Source: Halomonas sp. DQ26W (GTDB lineage: Bacteria; Pseudomonadota; Gammaproteobacteria; Pseudomonadales; Halomonadaceae). Taken from it: 64,000 nucleotides of DNA. The position numbers and the translations under genes are program-made. The notes beneath the pieces are model-generated. The model was not told the origin of the DNA and ran no database searches. It saw only the letters and a program-made list of their open reading frames with translations. Shown piece after piece: positions 8,714 to 17,299 of the stretch. How positions within the stretch are numbered: position 1 is the stretch's first letter; the number at the start of each line of letters is the position of its first letter. The stretch is from contig NZ_QPKI01000005.1 in NCBI RefSeq assembly GCF_003339685.1, positions 62,001-126,000 on the forward strand. Direction: 5' to 3'.

Positions 8714-11575
8714 ATGACGGAGCATTCTAACCGCGAGACGCCAGACACCGAGCCTTCGCAGCGGCTGCTCGCCATCGTTGAAGAGATGGCCCGCGAATTG
8801 CAGCCGGACCGGACTGCACCACGCTCCCCGTCATTGCAGTCGCGGCTGGACCGGGATCTCGGCCTGGATAGCCTGGCCCGCTCAGAGCTGCTGCTGCGCA
8901 TCGAACACGCCTTCGACGTCAAGCTACCCGAAGAGACCCTGATGGCGGAGACACCCGCCGCACTGCTCGAGGCGCTGCAAAGAGCCAGGGGTACCGTAAC
9001 CACCGCGCGTGTCTCCCCCGTCGATCCAGCAGCGGAGATAACGCAAGCAGCAGCCAATACCACCCCTGCCACCCCGCTGGCACCGGTGGAGGGCGAGCCG
9101 GAAAGCGCCGAGACGCTGAATGCGGCCATGGACTGGCACCTGGAGCGCCACCCCGAGCGTCCACATTTGTTCATCTACGGCGATGATGACCACCCCCGGA
9201 CGCTGAGCTACGGTGAACTCGACCGGGGCGGCCGAGACATCGCCGCGGCGCTGCTGGCCCGGGGCGTCGAGGCCGGCGACCGGGTCGCCCTGATGCTGCC
9301 GACGTCACCGGATTACTTCATCGCCTTCCTGGGGATCCTTCGCGTCGGTGCGGTACCCGTACCCATCTACCCGCCGGCACGGCCGGCACAGCTCGAGGAG
9401 CACCTGCGGCGCCATGGTCGAATCCTGACCAACGCCGGGGCCGAGATTCTTGTCACCGTCCCCGAGGCGCGACGTGTCGCCCACCTGCTGCGCGCAGACG
9501 CGCCGCATCTCGAAGCCATCGTGACGGTGGCGGAGCTCTGCGACGGAGTGGACACCGCGGCCGCGGCGACTCCTCAAGGGGAGAACCTTGCGTTACTGCA
9601 GTACACCTCAGGCAGTACCGGCGATCCCAAGGGGGTCATGCTGACCCATGCGCAGCTGCTGGCCAACATCCGCGCCATGGGCAAGCGGCTGGAAGCCACG
9701 CCCGAGGACGTGTTCGTCAGCTGGTTGCCGCTCTACCATGACATGGGGCTGATCGCGGCCTGGCTCGCCAGCCTCTATTACGCCATCCCGCTGGTGGTGA
9801 TGTCGCCGCTCTCGTTCCTGTCGCATCCGCTGCGCTGGCTCGAGCTGATCCAGCGCCACCGGGGCACGATCGCCGGGTCGCCCAATTTCGGCTACGAACT
9901 CTGCCTTCGGGCAGCACGCCCGGAACAGCTGGAGGCGCTGGACCTGAGCAGTTGGCGCATCGCCTTCAACGGTGCCGAGCCGGTCAGCGCTCGCACCTTC
10001 GAGCGTTTTGCCGAGGCGCTGGCGCCCTGCGGGCTGCGCCAGGAGGCCCTGATGCCGGTATACGGGCTGGCCGAGGCCGCCGTCGGGCTCTGCGTGGCCG
10101 CGCCCGGCCGCGGCGTGGTTCTCGACGCCGTCAACCGCGAGGTCTTCGCCACCACCGGGGAGGCCCGGCCGGAACCGGATCCCGAAGCCGCCCAGACCTT
10201 CGTCAACTGCGGCCCGCCCCTGCCCGGCTACTCGGTTCGTATCGTCGGCCCGCAGGGGGAGGCGCTGGCCGAGCGCCATGAAGGCGACATCGAATTTCGC
10301 GGCCCATCGGCCACGGAAGGCTACTTCAATAACGCCGAGGAGAGCCGCAAGCTGTACCACGGTGAGTGGCTGCGCACCGGGGACAGGGGCTATCTCGCCG
10401 ATGGTGACATCCACCTCAGTGGCCGGCGAAAGGATGTCCTGGTTCGCGGTGGGCGCAACATCTATCCCTACGATCTCGAGGAGGCCATCGGCGGTCTCGA
10501 GGGAGTCAGAAAGGGCTGCGTGGCGGTATTCGGCAATCCCAATGCCGAAAGCGGCATCGAGGAACTGGTCGTGGTGGCCGAGACCCATGTCGACGTCGCG
10601 GTGCAGCGCGAGGCCATCACCCACGAGATCGCCAGCGTGACGGTGGATATCGTCAATCTCCCACCCGATGACATACGCCTGGTACCGCCCCATAGCGTAC
10701 TGAAGACCTCGAGCGGCAAGATTCGTCGTGGGGCCACAGCAGAGCACTATCGCAGTGGGCATCTGGGAAAGGGCCAGGCGCCCGTATGGCGCCAGGTTAC
10801 CGAACTGGCGCTACGCTCGGCCTTCCAGCGCTGGCGCCATGGCACCGCCCGTGCCGTCGAATGGCTCTATGCCGGCTATGCCTGGAGCATCTTCGCCATC
10901 GCCATGGTCCTGGTGGCCCTGCTCGCACTGCCCCAGCCACGGCTCGCCTGGCGCTGGCGAGTGGCCCACCATATTGCCCGCGGCACTGCGCTGTTGACAG
11001 CTATCCGTATCCGAGGAGAGGGCCTGGCCCGCTTTCCCCACCGCGAGCCCTGCGTGCTGGTAGCCAATCACGCCAGCTACCTGGATGCGCTGATTCTTAC
11101 GGCAGTGTTCCCCTGCAGCTTTCGCTACCTGGCCAAGGCAGAACTCCGCCAGCCGTTTCTGACACGATTCCTACTCCAGCGCATGGGCGTACTGTTCGTC
11201 GAGCGCGACAATACCCGCGAGGCCAGCCACACCACCGAGAAGGTTCTTCAAACCGCCCGGGAAGGCGCCTCACCGGCATTCTTTCCCGAAGGGACATTTC
11301 GCCCCGAACCCGGTGTACAAGAATTCCATATGGGCGCCTTCGTCTCGGCGGCCAAGGCCCAGGTGCCGGTGGTACCGGTGGCCATTCGAGGCAGCCGCAT
11401 GCTGCTGCGCGGCAAGGAGTGGCTGCCTCACCCCGGGGAGGTGAGTGTCGTAGTCGGTATCCCGCTACAGCCCCGCAGCCCGGACTGGTCCGAAGCGGTC
11501 AGGCTACGCAATGAGGCCCGCGCGTTCATCGTGGCGGAATCCGGCGAACCAGACCTCGACACCAGCCGGACTTGA
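8714..11575 (+). CDS. Acyl carrier / fatty-acyl-AMP ligase / acyltransferase fusion
   Basis: A 953-residue three-domain protein. An acyl-carrier domain (about residues 15-95) has the phosphopantetheine site LGLDSLAR. A fatty-acyl-AMP ligase domain (about 130-690) has the AMP motif TSGSTGDPKG, FAAL-like WLPLYHDMGL and the C-terminal SSGKIRRG. After one membrane segment (about 715-740), a PlsC-type domain (about 755-930) carries NHASYLD (HX4D) and FPEGTFRPEPG. It may activate a fatty acid, load its own carrier and esterify it onto a lysophospholipid, analogous to Aas but with a different domain order. Start is the ATG at 8714 with GAGAGG upstream. No partner genes adjoin, and the lipid product is unknown. 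Confidence 0.88.
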   Translation: MTEHSNRETPDTEPSQRLLAIVEEMARELQPDRTAPRSPSLQSRLDRDLGLDSLARSELLLRIEHAFDVKLPEETLMAETPAALLEALQRARGTVTTARVSPVDPAAEITQAAANTTPATPLAPVEGEPESAETLNAAMDWHLERHPERPHLFIYGDDDHPRTLSYGELDRGGRDIAAALLARGVEAGDRVALMLPTSPDYFIAFLGILRVGAVPVPIYPPARPAQLEEHLRRHGRILTNAGAEILVTVPEARRVAHLLRADAPHLEAIVTVAELCDGVDTAAAATPQGENLALLQYTSGSTGDPKGVMLTHAQLLANIRAMGKRLEATPEDVFVSWLPLYHDMGLIAAWLASLYYAIPLVVMSPLSFLSHPLRWLELIQRHRGTIAGSPNFGYELCLRAARPEQLEALDLSSWRIAFNGAEPVSARTFERFAEALAPCGLRQEALMPVYGLAEAAVGLCVAAPGRGVVLDAVNREVFATTGEARPEPDPEAAQTFVNCGPPLPGYSVRIVGPQGEALAERHEGDIEFRGPSATEGYFNNAEESRKLYHGEWLRTGDRGYLADGDIHLSGRRKDVLVRGGRNIYPYDLEEAIGGLEGVRKGCVAVFGNPNAESGIEELVVVAETHVDVAVQREAITHEIASVTVDIVNLPPDDIRLVPPHSVLKTSSGKIRRGATAEHYRSGHLGKGQAPVWRQVTELALRSAFQRWRHGTARAVEWLYAGYAWSIFAIAMVLVALLALPQPRLAWRWRVAHHIARGTALLTAIRIRGEGLARFPHREPCVLVANHASYLDALILTAVFPCSFRYLAKAELRQPFLTRFLLQRMGVLFVERDNTREASHTTEKVLQTAREGASPAFFPEGTFRPEPGVQEFHMGAFVSAAKAQVPVVPVAIRGSRMLLRGKEWLPHPGEVSVVVGIPLQPRSPDWSEAVRLRNEARAFIVAESGEPDLDTSRT

Positions 11576-11655
11576 TGCTCATCGACTGCGAATCTCGACA
11601 GGCTCCTAAACGCATCGATAGGCTAATGAGCACAAAAGATAGAGAGGAGGTCACA

Positions 11656-11967
11656 ATGTACAAATTAGCGTTCTACGTCCCCGTCGAGGACGCCGAGGCC
11701 GTCAAGGAAGCCGTGTTCGCGACTGGTGCCGGTCGAATCGGCAACTACGAGGCGTGCTGCTTCCAGACGCCGGGCACCGGGCAGTTTCGCCCCCTGGACG
11801 GTGCCAACCCACATCTCGGCCGGATCGGCGAGCTTGAGCATGTAGAGGAGCTAAAGGTGGAGCTGGTCTGCGAGGATGACCTCATTGGGGAAGCGGTAGA
11901 TGCGCTGAGAGCTGCTCATCCCTATGAGGAACCCGCCTTTGATGTGTGGAAGCTGGAAACGCCCTGA
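11656..11967 (+). CDS. YqfO/NIF3-type C-terminal domain protein
   Basis: A 103-residue stand-alone protein matching the CutA-like insertion domain of YqfO/NIF3 family proteins. It starts MYKLAFYVP, carries GAGRIGNYEACCFQTPG and ends with AHPYEEPAFDVW. These small proteins are common in proteobacteria and their function is not established; trimeric metal or nucleotide sensing has been suggested from structure. The ATG at 11656 has a strong GAGGAGG 6 bases upstream. It stands alone between the acyltransferase fusion and the convergent TRAP genes. Confidence 0.88.
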   Translation: MYKLAFYVPVEDAEAVKEAVFATGAGRIGNYEACCFQTPGTGQFRPLDGANPHLGRIGELEHVEELKVELVCEDDLIGEAVDALRAAHPYEEPAFDVWKLETP

Positions 11968-12019
11968 AGCGCAAGCGCCACCGGGGGACAGACCCACTGC
12001 GGCACTTGCGGCCTCCAGT

Positions 12020-13321
12020 TCAGCGGATGAAGCCTAGCTGGCGCGGCAGGAACAGCGACAGTTCAGGCACAAAGGTGGTAATCAGCATCACCGGAATACC
12101 CACCACGGCAATCAGCATCAGCGCTGGCGAGAAGGTCTTGTGGATCGACACCCGACCGATACGACAGGCCATGTAGAGGATCGGCGCCACCGGCGGGCTG
12201 TTGGCACCAATCACCACCGAACAAGCGACGATGGCGGCATAGTGCACCGGGTCGACGCCGGTCTGTACCATCAGCGGCAGGAACAGCGGCGCGATGACCA
12301 CCGTCACCGAGACGTCGTCGAGCATGGCCCCGGCGAGAATCAGGAAGATGTTCACCGTGATCAGGATCAGCAGCGGGTCGCTGATCAGCAGAGTGATCAT
12401 CTCGGTGAGCTCTTGGGGTACCCGCTCGGCGGCCAGTATTCGCCCGATCATGAAGGAGAATAGCAGGATCAGGATGATCGAGCCGGTGGTCTCCGAGGCG
12501 GCGATCACGCTACGATAGAAGCTCATCAGCGACTGGTCACGGTAGACCAGAAAACCGATGACGATGGCTGCAAAGGCCGCCACCGCCGCCGCCTCGGTGG
12601 GCGTGAAGACCCCACCGTAGATGCCACCGAGAATGATCACCGGCAGACACAGCGCCGGAAAGGCGTTGAGGCTGGCGCGGGTGCGCGTGACAGGCTCGGC
12701 CCCGGTGAGGCTCTTCTGACCCGCCACCTCCTTGAACAACCGCCCGCAAACGAAGCGATTGACCAAGATCAGCCCGATGATCAGCAGCAGTGCCGGACCC
12801 ACTGTAGCGGCAAACAGCGCTGCCACCGATTGCCGTGTGACCACTGCAAACAGAATCATGGTGATCGACGGCGGAATCAGGATGCCCAGCAGCGACGAGA
12901 TGCCCAGCAGCGCGGAAGAGTAGCCGCGCGGATAGCCACGCTGCTCCAGAGGCCCGATCATGATGGTGCCGATCGACGCAACCGCCGCGGTGGCAGTCCC
13001 GGCAATGGCGCCGAAGATGCCCGAGGCCAGCACCAGCGAGGCCCCCATCCCCCCACGCCGTTTGCCCACCAGGGTTTCGATGAACACCACCAGTCGCGCG
13101 GCGATGCCACCACTTTGCATTAGATAACCAGTCAGCACGAACAGCGGCAGTGCGATCAAAATCACCGAATCCACCGAGCGGAAGCCCTGCATCATCAAGG
13201 TATTGAAATTGGCGTCGTAGACGAACGCCAGGTATGCCAGCACCCCGGCAAAAGACCAGGCGATGGGCACACCCAGCCCCATCAGCACCAGCAGCAGAAG
13301 AATCGCAAACAAACCTTCCAT
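12020..13321 (-). CDS. TRAP transporter large permease (DctM)
   Basis: A 433-residue, roughly 12-helix DctM subunit of a sodium-coupled TRAP importer. It has the typical N-terminus MEGLFAILLLLVLMGLGVPIAWSF in two pieces, a GGIAARL segment and the conserved IPPSITMILFAV loop near the middle. Its ATG at 13321 overlaps the DctQ stop codon (TAATG), so the subunits are translationally coupled. It works with the DctQ and DctP proteins upstream. The substrate is an organic acid that cannot be named from sequence. Confidence 0.93.
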   Translation of the reverse strand: MEGLFAILLLLVLMGLGVPIAWSFAGVLAYLAFVYDANFNTLMMQGFRSVDSVILIALPLFVLTGYLMQSGGIAARLVVFIETLVGKRRGGMGASLVLASGIFGAIAGTATAAVASIGTIMIGPLEQRGYPRGYSSALLGISSLLGILIPPSITMILFAVVTRQSVAALFAATVGPALLLIIGLILVNRFVCGRLFKEVAGQKSLTGAEPVTRTRASLNAFPALCLPVIILGGIYGGVFTPTEAAAVAAFAAIVIGFLVYRDQSLMSFYRSVIAASETTGSIILILLFSFMIGRILAAERVPQELTEMITLLISDPLLILITVNIFLILAGAMLDDVSVTVVIAPLFLPLMVQTGVDPVHYAAIVACSVVIGANSPPVAPILYMACRIGRVSIHKTFSPALMLIAVVGIPVMLITTFVPELSLFLPRQLGFIR

Positions 13322-13851
13322 TACCGCTCTCCTTCCGCTTCCAACCGGGGCCCGCGCGATACGTCTTGGAACACGCGAATACCAACGAGCACATCGCGCA
13401 GCGCGTAGCAAAAACAGCCAACGCTCGCGACCATGATCGACGCCTGAGAAATCCACAGCGGAATGGCCAGCTCCGGGGTGCGCTGCGGGCGAACCAGCCC
13501 CCAGGCGAGCATCCGGTAGGCCCAGTAGACGAAGCAGGCGCAGATCACCGCCACGATCACCGACACCAGAACCTTGTGCAGCGCGCGAATGCGCGAATCA
13601 CGGATCTGCAACTCGAGAAAGTCCACCACTAGGTGCTCATTCTTGCGACTGGCGATCAATGCACCGGTCATGTACAGCCACATTCCGGCCAGCATGACCA
13701 GCTCCAGGGTACCGACCAGCGACCAACCGAATACATAGCGCGCCAGGATCAGGAAGATCATCAGGCCCACGACCAGCAAGCTTGCGACAAAGGCAATAAA
13801 GTTGAGCAGTCCGCCGACCGCCCGGTCCAGCCCGGCCAGAAATATCGTCAT
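13321..13851 (-). CDS. TRAP transporter small permease (DctQ)
   Basis: A 176-residue four-helix DctQ subunit with hydrophobic segments near residues 12-35, 45-65, 90-115 and 130-150. I chose the ATG at 13851 (MTIFLAGLDRAVGG), which gives the usual family N-terminus. An in-frame ATG at 13908, 17 bases after the DctP stop, would add 19 polar residues and cannot be excluded. It sits between DctP and DctM in the normal P-Q-M order. Confidence 0.88.
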   Translation of the reverse strand: MTIFLAGLDRAVGGLLNFIAFVASLLVVGLMIFLILARYVFGWSLVGTLELVMLAGMWLYMTGALIASRKNEHLVVDFLELQIRDSRIRALHKVLVSVIVAVICACFVYWAYRMLAWGLVRPQRTPELAIPLWISQASIMVASVGCFCYALRDVLVGIRVFQDVSRGPRLEAEGER

Positions 13852-13925
13852 GGTAAAGCCCCCACACCGGGCAGGCCGACCCGGGTCCGAGCCGACCTGC
13901 GTTGACATCTAGTCACCAGCACCGC

Positions 13926-14942
13926 TCAGAGCGGCGTGGCATTGGTGCGGATTACATCCATGATCTCTTGGCCGATTTCACGATCCATCAGCGGCCACAC
14001 CTGCTCACGAGCACGCAGCGCGAATTCGTGAAGCTGTTCATCGGAGAGTTCGAAGTACTGCATGCCGTCTTCCTGTGCCTTGGCGATGTAATACTCATCC
14101 TGCTCCTGAGCGGCTACGAACTGCTGGTTCATGATCGCCTCGGCCGCCTCGGTCACTACCTGCTGGTGGGGTTCGCTTAGCGATTCAAAGGCATCCATGT
14201 TCATGGTCAGGATGCCGGTCATGAAGAAGTGCTTGGTGTGAACGTAGTAATCGAGAATGTCGCGGAAGTACTCGTAAGGCCAGTAGATGACGTTGCCCGC
14301 CTCACCATCGACCACTCCGGTCTGCAGTGCAGTATAAACTTCGCCCCAATCAATAGCCGCAGTCTGGTAGCCCAACGCCTGCATGGTCTGCGGGGCGGGG
14401 AACACGGTCATGGTTCGCACTGCCAGGTCACCCGCCTCTTCCATGGTCAGCGCGTACTTGCCGCGGGAAGCCACACCGTTGAAGCCCTCCGGCCAGGGAC
14501 CAAAGAACTTGAGGCCGATATCGGCATAGATATCACCGAGAAGCTCGTTGACCCAGCCCCCGGGGCTGTAGGCATTGAAGGCCTCCTCCCAGGAGAGCGT
14601 CATGTAGGGCGTATAAATAACCCCGATGCGGCGATCATAAGAGGTCATCGGCCAGTTGAGCATCATGTGTACGTCACCTGAAACCAGCAGGTCGAAGAGC
14701 TCCTGTTGCCCGCCCAGCTCATTCTGATAGAAGATATTGACCTTGATCTCCCCGTCGGAATTCTCCTCGATCAACTGCCCCCAGCGATCCAGGGCATCGC
14801 CGGCAGGCGAGCCCCTGGTGCCGGAATCGGTGGCCAGGCGCAGGGTGGTGGCATCGGCACTCATCGATGCTCCCATCAGGAAGATGGCGGCAGACAGGGC
14901 GGTGACGACGGGCAGGATGGTGCCCTTGTGCTCGAGTGTCAT
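13926..14942 (-). CDS. TRAP transporter substrate-binding protein (DctP)
   Basis: A 338-residue periplasmic solute receptor. The signal peptide (about residues 1-34, ending SMSADA) precedes TTLRLATDSGTRGSP. The family signature region is present (LGGQQELFDLLVSGDVHMMLNW), as is the ligand-contact arginine region AVRTMTVFPAPQ. The start is ATG 14942, with AGAGAG upstream. First gene of the TRAP operon. The ligand is unknown, though a carboxylate is usual for this fold. An imperfect operator-like pair (TTTACC/GGTAAA) lies about 70 bases upstream. Confidence 0.92.
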   Translation of the reverse strand: MTLEHKGTILPVVTALSAAIFLMGASMSADATTLRLATDSGTRGSPAGDALDRWGQLIEENSDGEIKVNIFYQNELGGQQELFDLLVSGDVHMMLNWPMTSYDRRIGVIYTPYMTLSWEEAFNAYSPGGWVNELLGDIYADIGLKFFGPWPEGFNGVASRGKYALTMEEAGDLAVRTMTVFPAPQTMQALGYQTAAIDWGEVYTALQTGVVDGEAGNVIYWPYEYFRDILDYYVHTKHFFMTGILTMNMDAFESLSEPHQQVVTEAAEAIMNQQFVAAQEQDEYYIAKAQEDGMQYFELSDEQLHEFALRAREQVWPLMDREIGQEIMDVIRTNATPL

Positions 14943-15301
14943 GACAGTCTCTCTTGGGTTGTTGTGTTTGGAGAGATCCTGTTTACATCCCGCCCGAACA
15001 GCGGTCAATTTACCCATCTCGGCAGTATATTTGGTAAAAAAAACCTAGAAGATAACCATCAGCGTGAAATATCTCTATCACAATACAGCATGCGACTTGA
15101 GAACCACCACGAACGGGGCGAAGCACCGAAACAGCCATCAGCAACGCTGCCGGCTCCGATGTCGCCGGCACACGCCTGCAGGTCGCAACCGGATATGGGC
15201 CACCAACGGCGCACCACCCACATCAAAAAACTGATCCAGATCATGGACATCATCACGCCGATATGCCTATCACCAATGACCTTAGTAACCACACTTGCTC
15301 A
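14943..15301. other. Intergenic region with candidate operator upstream of the TRAP operon
   Basis: About 360 bases with no supportable gene. TTTACC (15009-15014) and GGTAAA (15033-15038) form an inverted pair with an 18-base gap, two turns of helix apart, in the promoter region of dctP. This could bind a dimeric regulator of the TRAP operon. The rest (15060-15300) shows nothing I recognise. A hydrophobic 77-codon minus-strand frame there lacks a ribosome site and family resemblance. Confidence 0.35.
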
Positions 15302-15859
15302 TCAGGCCGAGCCAAAGTAACGCTCGCGATCCTCGGCGGTAATATCGCTGATATGCAGCGGAAAGTCGTTGCCGCCACGGTCGGCATAGAAATGGCGAAG
15401 CGTACGCTCGATGGTGGGGAAGGCCAGCTCGTCCCAGGGGATCTCGTGCTCCTCGAAAAGCGCCACTTCCAGGCTCTCGGGCCCGGCGGCAAAGCCGCCC
15501 GCCAGATCGGCCCGAAAGATCATGTAGACCTGATTGATATGGGGTAGGTTGATCAGGGTATACAGGCCGTGAATGCTGACGTCGGCGCAGGCCTCCTCGA
15601 GGGTCTCCCGTACGGCGGCCTCGACGGTGGTCTCGGCGTTCTCCATGAAGCCGGCGGGCAGGGTCCAGAAGCCCTTGCGCGGGGAGATGGCACGTCGGCA
15701 CAGCAATACCTGCGAACCGCTCACCGGCAGTGTGCCGGCAACGATACGCGGATTCTGGTAATGGATGGCCCCGCAGGCATCGCACAGGTATCTTGGCCGG
15801 TCATCCCCTTCCGGAATCGCGAAACGCACGGTATGACCACAATGGCTGCAGAAGTTCAT
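15302..15859 (-). CDS. Zinc-ribbon Nudix hydrolase
   Basis: A 185-residue protein with an N-terminal zinc ribbon (CSHCG at residues 4-8 and CDACG at about 28-32) and a full Nudix box starting GFMENAETTVEAAVRE and ending with TLEEA. This arrangement is seen in NudC/YjhB-like pyrophosphatases that cut nucleoside-diphosphate-linked compounds. The ATG at 15859 puts the zinc ribbon at the extreme N-terminus; longer in-frame starts add a disordered Pro/Ser-rich leader. It is divergent from a second Nudix gene. Confidence 0.88.
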   Translation of the reverse strand: MNFCSHCGHTVRFAIPEGDDRPRYLCDACGAIHYQNPRIVAGTLPVSGSQVLLCRRAISPRKGFWTLPAGFMENAETTVEAAVRETLEEACADVSIHGLYTLINLPHINQVYMIFRADLAGGFAAGPESLEVALFEEHEIPWDELAFPTIERTLRHFYADRGGNDFPLHISDITAEDRERYFGSA

Positions 15860-15961
15860 GGGGCTCCCTGGCAGGCTGACGAGCGGTGCGATACCGCCCG
15901 GCTTCGGGCTTGACGGTGGCAATGGTGGCCGGTAGAACGAATCAAACCCGATGGAAACCCC

Positions 15962-16606
15962 ATGTTAGAGAAACTCCGCAAACGCCTGCAAGCACATACC
16001 CCGTGTCGCATGCGACTCGACATGCCGCAGGCGGCGGTGCTGTTGCCTATCGTCGACCGCCCCGAGCCGACGCTGCTCTTCACCCGCCGCGCCACCCATC
16101 TCAGCACCCACAGCGGCCAGGTCGCCTTCCCCGGCGGCAAGCGCGAGGAGGCCGACCCCGACCTGCTGTTCACCGCGCTGCGGGAATCCCGGGAGGAGAT
16201 CGCCCTGCCTCCGGAGCGGGTCGAACTGCTGGGACGGCTCTCGGACGTGATATCGCTGCACGGCATCCTGGTCACGCCCTATGTCGGCCTGATTCCTCCC
16301 GACCTGCCGCTGGTGCCAGACCCCAGCGAGCTCGATGCCATCTTCGAGGTGGAACTATCACTGTTTCTCGAGGACAGGCGGCACCATACCGATGTCATCA
16401 CGGTCGATGGGCGCCCTCACTATGTACCCAGCTATCATGCCGCCGGCCAGGTGATCTGGGGACTGTCGTCGATGATGCTGGTCGAGCTTCTGGCCGAGGG
16501 CTTCGGACGCCACGTGAGCCTGCTGGAGGAGCCCCCGACCGGCCGCCTGTGCTATTTTCCCGAACGACTGCTACGCACGCTGCATAGCGAGACACACACG
16601 CCCTGA
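15962..16606 (+). CDS. CoA pyrophosphatase-type Nudix hydrolase (NudL-like)
   Basis: A 214-residue Nudix protein of the CoA diphosphatase (NudL/PCD1) subfamily. It has the characteristic upstream motif LFTRRATHLSTHSGQVAFPGG directly fused to the Nudix box, split here as GGKREEADPDLL and ALRESREEIAL. It probably hydrolyses CoA or oxidised CoA to phosphopantetheine and adenosine bisphosphate. The ribosome site before the ATG at 15962 is weak. It is followed after about 33 bases by the 2OG oxygenase gene and may be co-transcribed with it. Confidence 0.9.
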   Translation: MLEKLRKRLQAHTPCRMRLDMPQAAVLLPIVDRPEPTLLFTRRATHLSTHSGQVAFPGGKREEADPDLLFTALRESREEIALPPERVELLGRLSDVISLHGILVTPYVGLIPPDLPLVPDPSELDAIFEVELSLFLEDRRHHTDVITVDGRPHYVPSYHAAGQVIWGLSSMMLVELLAEGFGRHVSLLEEPPTGRLCYFPERLLRTLHSETHTP

Positions 16607-16639
16607 CCACCGCTTCCGCCACGAAGAAGAGACGCCCCG

Positions 16640-17299
16640 ATGCACTCAGCCACCCGACCGGTCCTCGATGTCAGCGCCCTCCCCCAGCTGGTCGACGCCC
16701 TGGTCGATCAGGGCTGGTATCTTGGCCTGGGCATACTCGACACCGAGTTGTGTCACGACCTGTACCGGGAACTGATGACCCTGGCCGAAAGCGAAGCGCT
16801 CGAGTCGGCCGGCATCGGCCGAGGTCAGCAGCATACGTTGCGCCGCGATATCCGCGGCGATGCCATCCATTGGCTCGACCGCGCCAGCCTAGCCCAGCGA
16901 CGCTACCTAGAGGCCATGGCCGAACTGCAACGTGAGCTCAATCAGGCGCTGTTCCTGGGGCTCTTCGAGTACGAGGCCCATTTCGCCCACTACCCGCCCG
17001 GGGCCTTCTACAAGAGGCACCTGGACAGTTTCCAAGGGCGGGCCAATCGGGTGATCTCCACGGTGGGCTACCTCAACCCCGCCTGGCCCGTCGATGGCGG
17101 CGGCGAGATGGTGATCTTCGCCGACGACGACCCGCAGCGTGAAGTGGCCCGCGTGCCGCCCGCCGCCGGCAATTTCGCCTGCTTTCTCTCCGAGAGCATT
17201 GCCCACGAGGTACTGCCGACCCGCCTGCCCCGCGCCAGCATTGCCGGGTGGTTTAGACGCAACACCTCGCTGGACGGCCTGGTGGATCCGGCACGCTGA
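16640..17299 (+). CDS. 2-oxoglutarate/Fe(II)-dependent dioxygenase family protein
   Basis: A 219-residue prolyl-4-hydroxylase-like 2OG-Fe(II) oxygenase. The iron facial triad is visible as the HXD of FYKRHLDSF (about residues 116-120) and the distal His of ESIAHEVLP. The 2OG-binding Arg is in RASIAGWF. The YPPGAFYKRHLD pattern resembles bacterial SM-20-like enzymes. Its stop overlaps the start of the histidine kinase (TGATG), tying it to the two-component genes. The substrate is unknown; protein or small-molecule hydroxylation are both possible. Confidence 0.87.
   Translation: MHSATRPVLDVSALPQLVDALVDQGWYLGLGILDTELCHDLYRELMTLAESEALESAGIGRGQQHTLRRDIRGDAIHWLDRASLAQRRYLEAMAELQRELNQALFLGLFEYEAHFAHYPPGAFYKRHLDSFQGRANRVISTVGYLNPAWPVDGGGEMVIFADDDPQREVARVPPAAGNFACFLSESIAHEVLPTRLPRASIAGWFRRNTSLDGLVDPAR

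Noticed and set aside
15059..15292. Hydrophobic 77-codon minus-strand frame between dctP and the Nudix gene
   Set aside because: No ribosome site, no family resemblance and an awkward composition; treated as noncoding.
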